Below, one piece after another: positions 1 through 11,255 of a stretch of 64,000 nt of DNA. The translations under genes and the position numbers were made by a program. This stretch comes from Scylla paramamosain. Its lineage: Eukaryota > Arthropoda > Malacostraca > Decapoda > Portunidae. Below the pieces are notes generated by a model, which was given only the letters and a program-made list of their open reading frames with translations, did no database searches and had not been told where the DNA came from. Location of the stretch: the NCBI RefSeq assembly GCF_035594125.1, contig NC_087157.1:52501-116500 (forward strand), given 5' to 3'. Within the stretch, counting starts at the first letter, position 1, and every line of letters starts with the position of its first letter.

Positions 1-629
1 GCATGAGGTGGTAGTCTGTGCAGTGCGTCAGTGCTTGGAATTTTCAACCGGTCTTGCTGCATCTATGGCCCAGAGACCAAACACAGACCAAACAGAGGCC
101 TAGCTGAATCTAACACAAGCCAAACAGAGGCCCACCAGAACTATACACAGGCCCACAGAACTAACTGACTGGCTGGCCGGCTCACTGGCTGGTTGAGTGA
201 CTAACTGACTGACTGACTGACTGACTGACTGACTGACTGACTAGCTGAGTGACTGATTGATTGGCTGGTTGGTTGAAAGGCTAGCTGGCTGGTTGAATGG
301 CTGACTGACTGACTGACTGACTGACTGACTGACTGACTGACTGACTGACTGACTAGCTGAGTGACTGATTGATTGGCTGGTTGGTTCAATGGCTAGCTGG
401 CTGGTTGAATGGCTGACTGACTGACTGACTGACTGACTGACTGACTGACTGACTGACTAGCTGAGTGACTGATTGATTGGCTAGTTGGTTCAATGGCTAG
501 CTGGCTGGTTGAATGGCTGACTGACTAACTGACTGACTGACTGACTGACTGACTGACTGACTGACTAACTGAGTGACTGATTGATTGGCTGGTTGGTTGA
601 ATGGCTAGCTGGCTGGCTGGAAAATAGTC

Positions 630-632
<3 letters not shown>
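1..632. repeat. Compound GACT-type tetranucleotide array with higher-order units
   Basis: From about 180 the sequence is runs of GACT alternating with a degenerate block of GGCT/GGTT/GATT-type tetramers. The block starting CTAGCTGAGTGACTGATTGA recurs near 241, 353, 457 and (with one change) 566, so a higher-order unit of roughly 104-112 bp is built from 4-bp words. The minus strand is accidentally open (S/Q/V-rich) but is not a gene. Bases 1-180 are unique-looking, with a short repeated phrase around CAAACAGAGGCC. Confidence 0.85.

Positions 633-674
<42 letters not shown>
633..674. repeat. (GA)n microsatellite
   Basis: An uninterrupted GA run of about 40 bp directly follows the tetranucleotide array. 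Confidence 0.95.
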
Positions 675-676
<2 letters not shown>

Positions 677-1424
677 TGCTATTCTTAACAATGTATTTAA
701 TTTTTATCCTATTTCATTTTATTAGATTTACTTCTTTTTCTTCTTCTGCAGCTGCTCCCATATTCATATGGGGTCACTTTTCCTTACTAGTCTTCTCCCC
801 AAGGCTCTGTCCCCAACCTTCTCTCCACTCAATCCTCTCTCACTCATGTCCTCTCCAATGTGATCTTTCCACCTTTTCTTTGATCTGCTACGTCGTCTTC
901 TTTTTATTTTTATTATATATTTTTTTATTATATTTTTATTATATTTACTAAGAAACTAATTAAACTATACTTTCTACAAAACAACTACAACCATAACACC
1001 AACAAATCATTCCAGACTACCCCATCCCCTGCCTCCCGCTGTGCCCCACCCAGACACCACGGCCCAGCAGTGACGCCATTCCACCTGCTACACGACGCTG
1101 GCTGACGCACTCCAGACGTGGCAGCAACAGGAGGTGGAGGGCAGGAGCAAGAGTCAGATGGATGGCGAAGGAAGGCATGATGGCGGAGCTGGTGGCTTTG
1201 GAGGGTGTTCGTGCAGGGTACCTCGGCAGGGTCTAGATTAGAGCAAATGGATGATGAGAGACTAGTAAGGTGTTTGTGTGGAATATTAGGAGTAGCAGTT
1301 GGGGGAACAAGTGTGTTAGGATGGTAATAAAGAATGGCTTGGAAACTAGTTGTTGGGCTTTTGAGGGGTTGAGTGAAGCCTTGTTGAGAGTGATGGAAGT
1401 AGGATTGTCAGAAATGGAGAGGGC
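675..1424. other. Intergenic stretch, no gene seen
   Basis: A T/C-rich stretch (675-960) is followed by a more GC-rich segment (about 1010-1240). A short plus-strand open frame in the first part is low-complexity F/S/L-rich and looks non-coding. I recognise nothing. Confidence 0.5.
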
Positions 1425-1735
1425 TTACAATGTTATGTAACTAAGTGGACAAGTGAGATAGACAGAGTGATCAAGCACATGGGACTGAGCGAGCCAAGTG
1501 TGGAAATTCTGGGATGGAGTGAGCCAGGTGTGGAAAAGTGTGGAAATTGTGGGATTGAGTGAGCCATGTGTGGAAATTGTGTAGAAAAGTGTGGAAATAG
1601 TGTGGAGAAGGTGTGGAAAAAATGTGGAAATTGTGGGGTTGAGTGAGCCAGGTGTGGACAAGTGAGATAGACAGAGCGATGAAGCATGTGGGGTTGAGTG
1701 AGCCAGGTGTGTGCGTCACTTGGGGATGACTGTGA
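1425..1735. repeat. Degenerate minisatellite built on GTGGAAATTGTGGGATTGAG
   Basis: The phrases GTGTGGAAATTGTG, GATTGAGTGAGCCAGGTGTG and GACAAGTGAGATAGACAGAG recur several times with irregular spacing. Because no unit contains minus-strand stops, three overlapping minus frames are open (H/F/P/S-rich). I treat these as shadows of the repeat. Confidence 0.7.
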
Positions 1736-2202
1736 GCTAACCTGGGACCAATGGTTGATGACGCTCACTGATGGAATTAGAAGCTGCATGAATTGTTTAT
1801 GTAGATTTTAGAAGCTGTCTCAATTGTTTGTGTAGATCTGAAGCACTTACTTTGAATTGAAGGCTTGGACCATGTAATATCTTTGTAATTCTTCTGTATC
1901 TCTGTCATAAGTTCCTTAGATAACTCACTACTGTTTTTGTCTCTATATAATAATATGTACATTTACTCAAACTGCATTTCCTTTCAGTGTGCAGGTTGGC
2001 AGTAAACCTCCCTGAAGGTTCCAGAACTGCTCACCAAGTGTCCAGCCCAGCCTGTCACAAGACTATGTGACAGTGGACCTTCCACTCATACTGAAAACAG
2101 CTGTGCACTGCCACTCACAGGAAGTGGTGACCACTCTAGGTGTGCTATCTGCTGTTTATATGTATAAGATGAGTACTGGCTAAGGGTAAGACAAATTCTT
2201 GC

Positions 2203-2256
<54 letters not shown>

Positions 2257-2695
2257 AGGAACCAATTAAATATTGCTTATTGTTAGAAATGGAAGAGGCT
2301 CTGAGGGACTTTGAAAAGGTTGCTTATATCAGTGAAATGAGTAGGTGTGTTCTTGGAGACAGAAGCAGCATGTGGCCTGGCCTGGAGGAGAATCTTGACT
2401 GAGGCCCTTTTTTTTGAGAGACTGCAAGCTGACAGAGGTGAGGAAGATCCTTGTGGGGCTTATTCTAAAGGATACTGTAGTGAGGAAACTCAAAGCTTGG
2501 AGGAACAGAAGAACAGTGTTGCTGTGTGTGGCATTGACTGTGTACTATATCGTAAGGAAGACAATCTTTGCTCCCACAGTGTCAAGAGTGAAAACACAGT
2601 AAAAGCTGAAATAGTGGAGCCAGTATCACGTAACAATTGATCAAAGCAAAACAATTCAAGGTGTTACTAGTATTTACAGTGTTCTATAAGTACTT

Positions 2696-2698
<3 letters not shown>
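1736..2698. other. No recognised gene; (GT)n at 2204-2255
   Basis: Holds a GT dinucleotide tract at about 2204-2255 and a 97-codon plus-strand open frame at 2347-2640 with no domain I recognise. Acceptor-like CAG sites (for example near 1990) occur, but no coherent exon chain could be built. Confidence 0.5.
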
Positions 2699-2755
<57 letters not shown>

Positions 2756-2768
2756 GACAGAGAGAGAC

Positions 2769-2829
<61 letters not shown>
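2699..2829. repeat. (GA)n microsatellite with GACA interruptions
   Basis: About 130 bp of AG repeat, interrupted near 2745-2775 by CAG and CAAA variants. Confidence 0.95.
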
Positions 2830-2834
<5 letters not shown>

Positions 2835-3304
2835 AGTGATGTTTCTAGTTTCAGTGATTTACTTCACAGACAGTAGTTAGTGAGCAGGTGTTAAATATAA
2901 TCCAGTGTTGCTGAGGGAGAATAAATTAATAGGCAGTAGTGTGCATAAATGTACTCTATGTATTTTTTATGTAGGAGGGACATTGACAACTTATTTACCT
3001 CTCCTTCCACTGAATGGCAGGCACAATGACACCAATTACCTGCTGTTTACATTTCACTGTTGACTCTTGCATTTCTCTATTAATCTGGGACTGAATTCTT
3101 CACTACTATTGGTTTGACATAGAATTTTTAATGTGTCCCTTGAAGATTAAAAGCCCAACCTATTTCCTTTATCTGTTATTTCCAGATTGAGTTGTCTTGA
3201 AGCTGAGATGAGTTGGTCGGGTAATGAGTGACTTGCATCAAGTGACCGTGAGGTGTTGGACGTGATATTGTGTTATTGCAAGTGTAACCAGTAATAAGTA
3301 AGTC
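2830..3304. other. Intergenic, nothing recognised
   Basis: AT-leaning unique sequence with no open frame of note on either strand. Confidence 0.5.
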
Positions 3305-4110
3305 CTTTCTTTAAAACTCTTCATACATGGATTTGTCATACATGGATGGATAAGGCCCTTGTACAGAGTCAGCAGCTGAGGGGGGGGTGAGAAAAACTGG
3401 CAGACATCTCAGAATACCTAACTTCATAGAAGCTGTTTTAGCTAGAGATGAGATATGAAATTTCCAGTTTCCAGACTGAGGAGGTTCAGTGTAGAAGAGG
3501 GGATACTTGTTGTCTGGAAGGTTGTGTTGAGTTGATAGATGGAGGAATTGAGTTTTTGAGGCATTGAACAATACCAGGTTTGCTCTGCCCCAGTCAGAAA
3601 TTTTAGAGAGAGATTACAAGTGAGGTATTCTGTGGCTTCCCTGTGTGAACTGTTTGCCTCCCGAAAGGTTGGATGTCCATGAAAAGACCTGGAAAAATGC
3701 TGGTTAGTATAATCAGTGTAGGATTGGATAGGACAACAAGTTTGGTTTAGAAGATCATTGATGAATATAGGAAGAGAGTGAATGACGATAGAATCCTGAG
3801 GAACACCACTGTTAACAGATTTAGGAGAAGAACAGTGACCGTCTACCACAGCAGCAATAGAATGGTCAGAAAGGAAACTTGAGATGAAGTTACACAGAGA
3901 AGGAAAGAAGCTGTAGGAGGGTAGTTTGGAAATGCAAGCTTTGTGCCAGACTATCAGAAGCTTTTCATATATCCAAGGCAACAGCAAAAGTTTCACCAAA
4001 ATCTCTAAAAGAGTATGATGACCAAGATTCAGTAAGGAAAGCCAGATGACCAGTGGAGCAGCCTTGATGGACCCTAATACTGGCGATCAGATACAAGTAG
4101 GCTGTGAAGT
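3305..4110 (-). mobile_element. Degenerate jockey-like LINE, reverse-transcriptase fragment
   Basis: Read on the minus strand from about 4100 down, this encodes a non-LTR retrotransposon reverse transcriptase. Visible blocks are VWHKACISKLPSY, AAVVDGHCSSPKSVNSGVPQ (RT palm entry) and INDLLNQTCCPIQSYTD, then LFNASKTQFLHLSTQHNLPD-like and [17 protein letters not shown]. The catalytic box, normally YADD, reads YTDY here, so two catalytic aspartates are not preserved. The frame is broken: the palm and thumb parts lie in different frames that overlap near 3442-3571. It is the same family as the LINE at 55635-57287. A dead fragment; the assignment to a jockey-like clade is from recall of family wording. 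Confidence 0.85.
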
Positions 4111-4204
4111 AATAGATGTTTAAGAATATTCCTATTAAGGGTAGATTAAAAACTTTAGATAGGCAGGAAATTAAAGCAATGGGACTGTTGTTTGAGAAAT
4201 TAAA

Positions 4205-4285
4205 ACTACTACTACTGCTACTACTACTACTACTACTACTACTGCTACTACTACTGCTACTGCTACTACTACTACTGCTACTACT
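4205..4285. repeat. (TAC)n trinucleotide tract at the left edge of copy A
   Basis: About 80 bp of TAC/TGC triplets end exactly where the large duplicated segment begins (ACTGGATGGTATATC). Confidence 0.95.
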
Positions 4286-4327
4286 GGATGGTATATCAGT
4301 TCACACAGCAAGAAGCCAAGGACCCAC

Positions 4328-5542
4328 CGAGGCTGTCACTTGGAAGAGGTCATTGTTGTTGCATCCAGCATCCCAGCCTGACTGCCTAGACAGGTCCCGC
4401 AGGTTGCTGAATGGCAGAGATGCAGGCTGCTCCACAGCAAGATGTGAGACCAGTGTGGCAGAGTATGATGTGTACACAATGAGGGACACACTGTAGCCAA
4501 CCCAGTAGATTACCCGTGGATTAACAGTGTCAATGTTGTATGTGAGTGTATAGTGTAGTGTCTGGGCCACCCTGTATAGGACTGCCAGCCTGGCATATAG
4601 ATAGATCAATCTAATTATTTGACATTTCATATTCTGAACATTTTGCTGATCCAATTAATCTGTTAAGGGAGCACTTTGTTCAACATCTTTAAAATATTAT
4701 TTGATCATCACCTGTATCTCTCACCTGATGATATAGATAGGCTGGGTGTAGGTAACAACTTTCAACCTCTCCTCAGTGATGGACAATTCAGAGACAGTGA
4801 GGTCAGCTTCCCCTGACTGCAGAGCTCCTACCGTGCCCGTCCACTCGTTGCTTGAGTTGTCCTTCAGTTTCCCGTAGGCATAACCTTCCAGTACATTGAA
4901 ACTGACTCTGTACAAGAGAGAGAGTGGGAGAAAAAATAGTGTTGTGTATTGAGGGAAAGAAAATTTCTGTCTTGTCTTCTCTATTTAGGGAAAGAAAAGG
5001 AAAAGGGCAAGTAGTGTCATATGCATGGAGGAAAAGGAAAATTATTCTCATATGCACTGAGCAAAAAGGAAAAGTACTGTGATATGTACTAAGGGAAAGG
5101 CTGGGTGTACTGAAGGGAAGGAAAAATACTGTTGTCGTATTTATTGAGGAAAAGAAAGAAATACTGTCGTATGTACATTTTTTAATTGCTAGAAAGAAAA
5201 GTGAAATATACATTTATATGTATAGTTTATTTTTCATATCAGTCACAAGTATGGATGTTTGTTTCCCTTCTTTTTTTTTCACATGTACAGCTACCTCCTC
5301 AAATAGCATGTATTTTCAAAATTTCAAGCTGCTGTGATGATGAAAAAAGCCTGAAAGAAAAATGACAAGGAACAAAAAGTAATGAGAATAAGTTTTGTGG
5401 CAACTATTCATTAGGTGTCACTTTTTCACTCCTCCACTTAGACCGGTACAGTTGAACGCAAAATGTGAAAACTTACGAGAAATTGTGTGCATCCCTTAGT
5501 GCAGTGACAATATCCCCCACAAAACCAGTGATATTTCTTTGA
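4328..5542 (-). pseudogene. Ionotropic receptor gene fragment, copy A (pore exon deleted)
   Basis: Minus-strand ionotropic glutamate-type receptor. Exons seen are 5542-5477 (start of the ligand-binding lobe, ITGFVGDIVTALRDAHNF), 4907-4725 (lobe S1, with GYAYGKL, WTGTVGALQSGEADLTVSEL and ITEERLKVVTYTQPIYI) and the remnant 4518-4328 (TM3-like, YTSYSATLVSHL). Compared with copy B, 1230 bp is missing between 4518 and 4519. That removes the pore exon and the first codons of the TM3 exon, so exon sequence runs straight into former intron and loses its acceptor. The C-terminal S2/TM4 part is absent because the duplicated block ends here. Almost certainly non-functional in this copy. It overlaps no other gene; the NASP-like remnant starts about 550 bp to its right on the opposite strand. 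Confidence 0.85.
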
Positions 5543-5925
5543 CTGGAGGTTAGTTCAATAATTTTGAAGGCTGGGATTAATTTTAATGAGGGATGAGAGG
5601 GTGGAAGTGACTGGAGTATAGGTTAATAATTCTACCAGCTGGAAAGGATTTTGAGGGTCAGAGGAAAGTGATTGGATATTAGCTTGATAATCGTGCTTGG
5701 TGAGATTAATTTTAGTGAGAGACTAGATGGTGGGAGGATGATATTTAGAGGTTAGTTTGGTAATTTTGCCAGTTGGTATTAATTTTTAGTGAGGGATGAG
5801 GGTGTCAGAAGAATGTGACTGGAGGTTAGTTTAATAATTCTGAGGGTGGGAGGAAAGTAATAGGGGGTTAGTTTAATTTTGGTGATGGATGAGAGTGTGA
5901 GTGGAAAGTGTAGCTGACCACATAA
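5543..5925. repeat. Degenerate tandem motif around GGTTAGTTTAATAATT
   Basis: Phrases such as GACTGGAGGTTAGTT, AATAATTTTG and GAGGGATGAGAGGGTG recur about every 60-80 bp with much divergence. It sits immediately upstream (on the minus strand) of the first visible receptor exon. The copy B equivalent is 31125-31507. Confidence 0.55.
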
Positions 5926-6091
5926 TTTATCAAATAATACAAGCATGTACACATTCTTAATAATGTTCCATGTTAAGATATACTAAACATGAAGTTACTC
6001 CACAATATATGATGGTGTAAATTACGAATGGTTAAAGTCGAGACTTGTTTGATGATGGCCTGTTTGCTTGCTCCCCTTGGACGTGCGGCAA

Positions 6092-7212
6092 GTGCAGCAG
6101 CGTTCGACCGTTTCTCTAGGGGCAAGCGACACCTCCTGGTGGGGGACTTCAAATCTGCTGTCGCTGCCTTCGAGGTGTGTCTGTTGCTTAGGTGTGGTAT
6201 GTGTTGCATGTTACCTAGTTGTGTTGTTTTCTGTGTTGTTAATTGTTTCATATCATAGTGAAAGTAAACACCAGGTTTAACTGACACTCCTTACCACTCC
6301 AGGAGGCAACAGAGTCCCTGGTGGAGCTGTGTGGGGAGCAGGCGCCCGAGTGTGGTGACGCGTACTGCCGCTGTGGCCGTGCATTGCTGGAGCTGGCACG
6401 CAAGGAGGCAGGGGTGCTGGGGCCAGATCTGGATGGTGCCAGTAGTCGTGTGTATTGCTTGGTTATTGTGTTAACGTGCTGGAGTGTGCACAGCCGGGAG
6501 TGTTTGGGGAATGAAAATAAAAGGAGTTATGGATGTTTAAAAATGCATCTTTTGAGAGCTGAGTATACAAGAAAGTTGCTGTGTTTGCGGGATGAGTAAA
6601 CAATGAAGAAATGTTTTGAGGAACTGGGTGTGCAGAGGCACGAGTGTTTGGAGAATGAGAATACAGGAAGACAGGAGTGATTTAGGAATAAGTGTACAAG
6701 AAAGGAGTGTTTGAGTGACAATATATAAGGAAGAGGTGTTTTGAAAATGAGAGTACAAGGAATGAGCATTTTGGGAGTTAATATACAAGGAAGCAAGTAT
6801 TTAAGGGACAAGTATACAAGATTATTTTCCTGTCATATGTCATTATACAATGTTTTTCTTTGTTATATACATCATTCCCTTTCACTTTTCATATCTTGTG
6901 TTCTCGTCATTCTGATGTAATGTTACAGATAGAGAATGTTTGGTGTCAAATTTTCACTAATTTCATATGTGTATAAACTTTCATTTCATTGACTTTTTTT
7001 TACTATTACTACTATATTTGCTTGCTTTTTAAACAAGTCTTTTCTTTCAGAGGAGGGAAGCACAGGGGAAGAGGAGGACGAGGAGGAAGAGAGTTAAGAG
7101 TCACAAGAGGAGGAGGAAGGTGGAAAGAAAGAGGAAGGAGAGGAGGAGGAGGAGGAAGATGGGGAAGGAAAGGAGAAAGATAAGAAGGAAGGAAATGCTG
7201 CAGAAGGAGAAG
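6092..7212 (+). pseudogene. NASP-like (SHNi-TPR histone chaperone) gene fragment, copy A
   Basis: Three exon-like pieces on the plus strand. The first (about 6092-6174, donor GAG/gtgtgt) reads AFDRFSRGKRHLLVGDF then KSAVAAFE. The second (6303 to about 6435) reads EATESLVELCGEQAPEC then GDAYCRCGRALLELARKEAG and VLGPDLD. This is the first TPR of NASP-type nuclear histone H1/H3-H4 chaperones, where LLV..D..SAV and the AYYYYGKALLELAR-type helix are hallmarks. The third (7051-7212, between CAG and gtgagt) is an E/D/K-rich stretch like the acidic insert that splits the NASP TPR, but it has an in-frame TAA at 7095-7097. A carry-over G from a donor at 6435/6436 keeps the phase. Later TPRs and the basic tail are not seen. 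Family assignment is strong for the TPR; functional status is doubtful. Confidence 0.75.
6489..6823. repeat. Degenerate 33-36 bp minisatellite in the NASP-like intron
   Basis: Units resembling GAGTGTTTGGGGAATGAGAA followed by TACAAGGAAG repeat about nine times with drift. On the minus strand this produces an open frame with a 12-residue rhythm (LPCILTPK, IPCTLIFK, LPYILSLK). This is repeat shadow, not protein. The copy B equivalent is 32070-32404. Confidence 0.75.
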
Positions 7213-7995
<783 letters not shown>

Positions 7996-7998
7996 TCA

Positions 7999-8190
7999 TT
8001 CTACCTAACAAGAAATAATAGATTCAAGATTATACCCAAACGTTTTAAATCCCACAAGGCCAAACATTTTTTCTTTAATCGTATAGTAAATATATGGAGT
8101 AAACTTCCTGCAGAAATTGTGAACAATATTGAAATTGTGAAAGCAATATTATTGAATCAGTTCATCCTAAACATTTGCACTTTGTTTTTC
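7999..8190 (+). mobile_element. LINE reverse-transcriptase C-terminal fragment
   Basis: The plus-strand frame after the CCT tract reads RNNRFKIIPKRFKSHKAKHF, FFNRIVNIWSKLPAEIVN and so on. The pattern basic stretch, FFxxRxVNxWNxLPxxVV and a trailing helix is the typical C-terminal end of CR1/RTE-type LINE ORF2 proteins. Only this tail remains. It directly abuts the microsatellite, as expected for a severely truncated insertion. Copy B carries the same fragment. Confidence 0.6.
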
Positions 8191-8867
8191 CACAGAGCAA
8201 TAAGACATTAGAATTGACAGAGAAACCAGACAAGGGACTGCATTTGAAGAAGCACAAGAACCAAGAAATTACATCATTCAATGAAATGACAACATAATCT
8301 AAAGTAAGAATTTACATAGCTTTCATTTTGGTTTACATTCTGAAAGGTAACAGTAACATGGATATGTTTTTATATTGAAATCTTTCTCTGATTGCATACA
8401 AATGGTACCAATCAACAAATAATAATGTAATACTTAGAAGCTGGGAATTCAAATCACTGGTAGATAAAATGAACCACCATTCTAGAGTGTACATAACTAA
8501 GGAATTAATATACTGGTTAACTGTCACACCAGCATGAACAGAATAACAACAATTGTTGAGTAGAGTCTGTAGGAGGCAGGGAAGGAGGCATGTAGTCAGT
8601 TTTAGAGAGCAGTTATTATGAAATCAGCTGTAGAATATTCCTAAGATGCAATACTACTGGAGTCTGTCAGCTTGAAGACAGTTTATTAAAGAAGGGAAGT
8701 TCATGAGATATAAAGCCTTTGATTATTCAGTTTCATTTCCAAAGTAACATTTATTTATTGGTGTGTTGCTTCCTGTAAATAGTAAAGCCTTGACAGCACT
8801 GCATCTCTCACACCATGCTGTAACTGTTGAGAGAACCCTAACCCTTAGAGAGAGGAGGAGGGAATCC
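8191..8867. other. Non-coding, nothing recognised
   Basis: AT-leaning unique sequence. An exon-like segment near 8197 (after CACAG) is open for about 33 codons and then hits TAA. I could not place it in a family. Confidence 0.4.
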
Positions 8868-9347
8868 TTGGTCTATGTTCAGTAAAGCCCTGTATTCTTG
8901 TCATGGCAATGTAGAATGGAGGCGTCATTGGTTTATGTTCAGTAAAGCCCTGTATTCTTGTCATGGCAATGTAGAATGGAGGCGTCCTTGGTTTATGTTC
9001 AGTAAAGCCCCGTATTCTTGTCATGGCAATGTAGAATGGAGGCGTCCTTGGTTTATGTTCAGTAAAGCCCTGTATTCTTGTCATGGCAATGTAGAATGGA
9101 GGCGTCCTTGGTTTATGTTCAGTAAAGCCCCGTATTCTTGTCATGGCAATGTAGAATGGAGGCGTCCTTGGTTTATGTTCAGTAAAGCCCTGTATTCTTG
9201 TCATGGCAATGTAGAATGGAGGCGTCCTTGGTTTATGTTCAGTAAAGCCCCGTATTCTTGTCATGGCAATGTAGAATGGAGGCGTCCTTGGTTTATGTTC
9301 AGTAAAGCCCTGTATTCTTGTCATGGCAATGTAGAATGGAGACGTCA
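8868..9347. repeat. 60-bp minisatellite, 8 units (120-bp dimer pattern)
   Basis: Eight 60-bp units begin TTGGTTTATGTTCAGTAAAG (first unit GGTCTATG). One position alternates T or C in AAGCCCtG/AAGCCCcG, giving the series T,T,C,T,C,T,C,T, so the effective unit is a 120-bp dimer. The unit is a multiple of three and stop-free in one frame on each strand, so long pseudo-ORFs appear on both. Copy B has four units with the series T,T,C,T. Confidence 0.97.
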
Positions 9348-9591
9348 TTGGTCACATACTGTTCTAATGTAATCTAATGTAATCTAATGGAATCATGAAG
9401 GTGTAAAAATGCAGGATATGGACATCATCAGCTTTTGTCATTAAGGGTGGTAAAGTGAAAGATTTGTTAATCACTTTGGTCTTTAGTTGATGCTTCTGGT
9501 GAGGCTTTCCTGTTTAAACTTGGCATAATATATATAAAATGATGTGGCATGTTAAACAAGTTAACTTACTGCCTTCTTGTGTCTTTCACAG
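9348..9591. other. Intron-like flank with a short TCTAATGTAA repeat
   Basis: A 10-bp motif TCTAATGTAA is repeated about three times near 9362-9390, followed by AT-rich DNA up to a good acceptor (TGTCTTTCACAG) at 9591. Confidence 0.5.
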
Positions 9592-9792
9592 ATAGAAATC
9601 AAAAACGTCACAAGACAGAATAGTGAGCTGCATGCACTTATCACAGAGTATAAAGTCACTCCCTCAGAGGAAAAAGACAAGGATGGCATGTCTTCATGTG
9701 AGAACTCAGAAGCTAAATGTGAGCTACCATCCACATGAATATATATTTGTATATCAAACTGACATTCTCCTTGGAGGGAGGCTTTCCAAAGT

Positions 9793-9894
<102 letters not shown>

Positions 9895-11049
9895 CTCTGC
9901 ATCAGGACTCAACAGCCAGACTGATAAACAATTACTTCACCCAAGATGATCAGCTGATAGGATTAGCTGTGGATGAGCCTCCTGTGGTGACTAGGAGTAC
10001 AAAAGCCAGCAGCTAATTTTGGGAGCTGCCAGTCATCATGGTCCTGGTGTCTGAGGTGCTGCTTTTGCATTTTCCCAGTCATGGGTCGAGGCTACATCAC
10101 ATTTATTCATTCACAGTTGCTCTTAGTTATCTCTGTTACAAGTTAAAATTTTTCCTGGCTCCACAGACATTTCTGGTGCATCTAACCCTCTCTCCATTGC
10201 CCTTCTATTTCCCTTAGTCTTATACCCACTTCTTACATTACGTCTAATTACTTCCATTGGTCATTCTTGTCTGGCCCTCTGTTGCATCAATTTTTCACCT
10301 CCAGGTACAGATACCAAGGGGAAATTGCTGGGTCAAGTGGCTACACTGACATCTGAGGTTAGCAGGTTGGAGAGTGAGTGCAGCAGTCTTCAGGTTCAGC
10401 TAGACTGTGAGAGGGATAAGTATAACAAACTGCTGGGAGAATCTCTTGCTCATGAAAAGTTGTCTGAAGATGTCATAACTGAACCAAAAGGTAAGAAAGT
10501 TTATATTCTCTAATAATAAAGCAAATAATTTTTCCTCACTGTTGCTCAATTTTTTGAATTAATAACAAAATAAAAGCATTGTTATTGGATTTGTTTATTG
10601 AGGCTGTATTAAGAAAAGTTGAGAGAAACAAACTTATTGTTTTATCAGGAGAAACAACAGGATTGGGAGGAACTGAGCTTTAACAGAAGCTGCAACAACT
10701 GCAGGAGGCTCACAGGGTCCTGGAGAGCAGGTTAACTTGCAGCATGAAGGAGGTGGCTGAGCTAAGTGACAGGAAGTAGCAGCTTAAGCATGCTGTAGTG
10801 CATGAGGAGACAGAGTCCATCGGTGTATGCATGTTTTTTGCTCATTTGAATCATCTGTAAAAGTGAAGTGGAGGAAGTGTTTACTGTTTACTGTATGCCA
10901 TTTCCTTGGTCTTTTAATGAAGAATTTTATCCTTCTTCAGGTGACTACATCACCATCTACCAGTTGCAGCGAGGAGTGATGAAGCAACAAGCTCGAGAAC
11001 GCGAGTTAGACCTTGCCAGCCTCCATCATGAATGAGAGGAAATGAAGCA

Positions 11050-11255
11050 AAACCACTCTGCAGGTTAGTGCTCTCTTTTGCATCTCACACACTTCTTATT
11101 CATGTCATGGCAGATTAGTGATTTCTGCTGCATCTCACACACTTCTTATTCAATTGCTGGCAGGTTAGTGATCTCTGCTGCATCTCACACACTTCTTATT
11201 CAATTGCTGGCAGGTTAGTGATCTCTGCTGCATCTCAAACGGTTCTTATTCAGGT
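11050..11255 (+). repeat. Tandem repeat carrying duplicated splice donors
   Basis: Four 50-57 bp units, each with CAG then (G/A)TTAGTG..TCT..TGCATCTCACACAC and TTCTTATTCA. The first CAG/GTTAGTG is the donor of the golgin exon at 11063. Two later units reproduce GGCAG/GTTAGTG, so the 5' splice site sequence has been copied into the intron. The copy B equivalent is 36415-36620. Confidence 0.8.

Noticed and set aside
201..389. Ser/Gln/Val-rich small protein
   Set aside because: Shadow of the GACT tetranucleotide array.
2347..2640. 97-codon open frame as a possible small gene
   Set aside because: No recognisable domain, no supporting splice structure or conserved counterpart in the window.
6321..6599. 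NASP exon frame extended to 92 codons
   Set aside because: Beyond about 6435-6447 the reading enters intron and minisatellite sequence; only the first part matches the TPR.
8845..9372. Repetitive proteins on both strands (FYIAMTRI.. and SCHGNVEWRR..)
   Set aside because: The 60-bp minisatellite unit is divisible by three and stop-free on both strands; unit number varies between copies with no sign of coding constraint.
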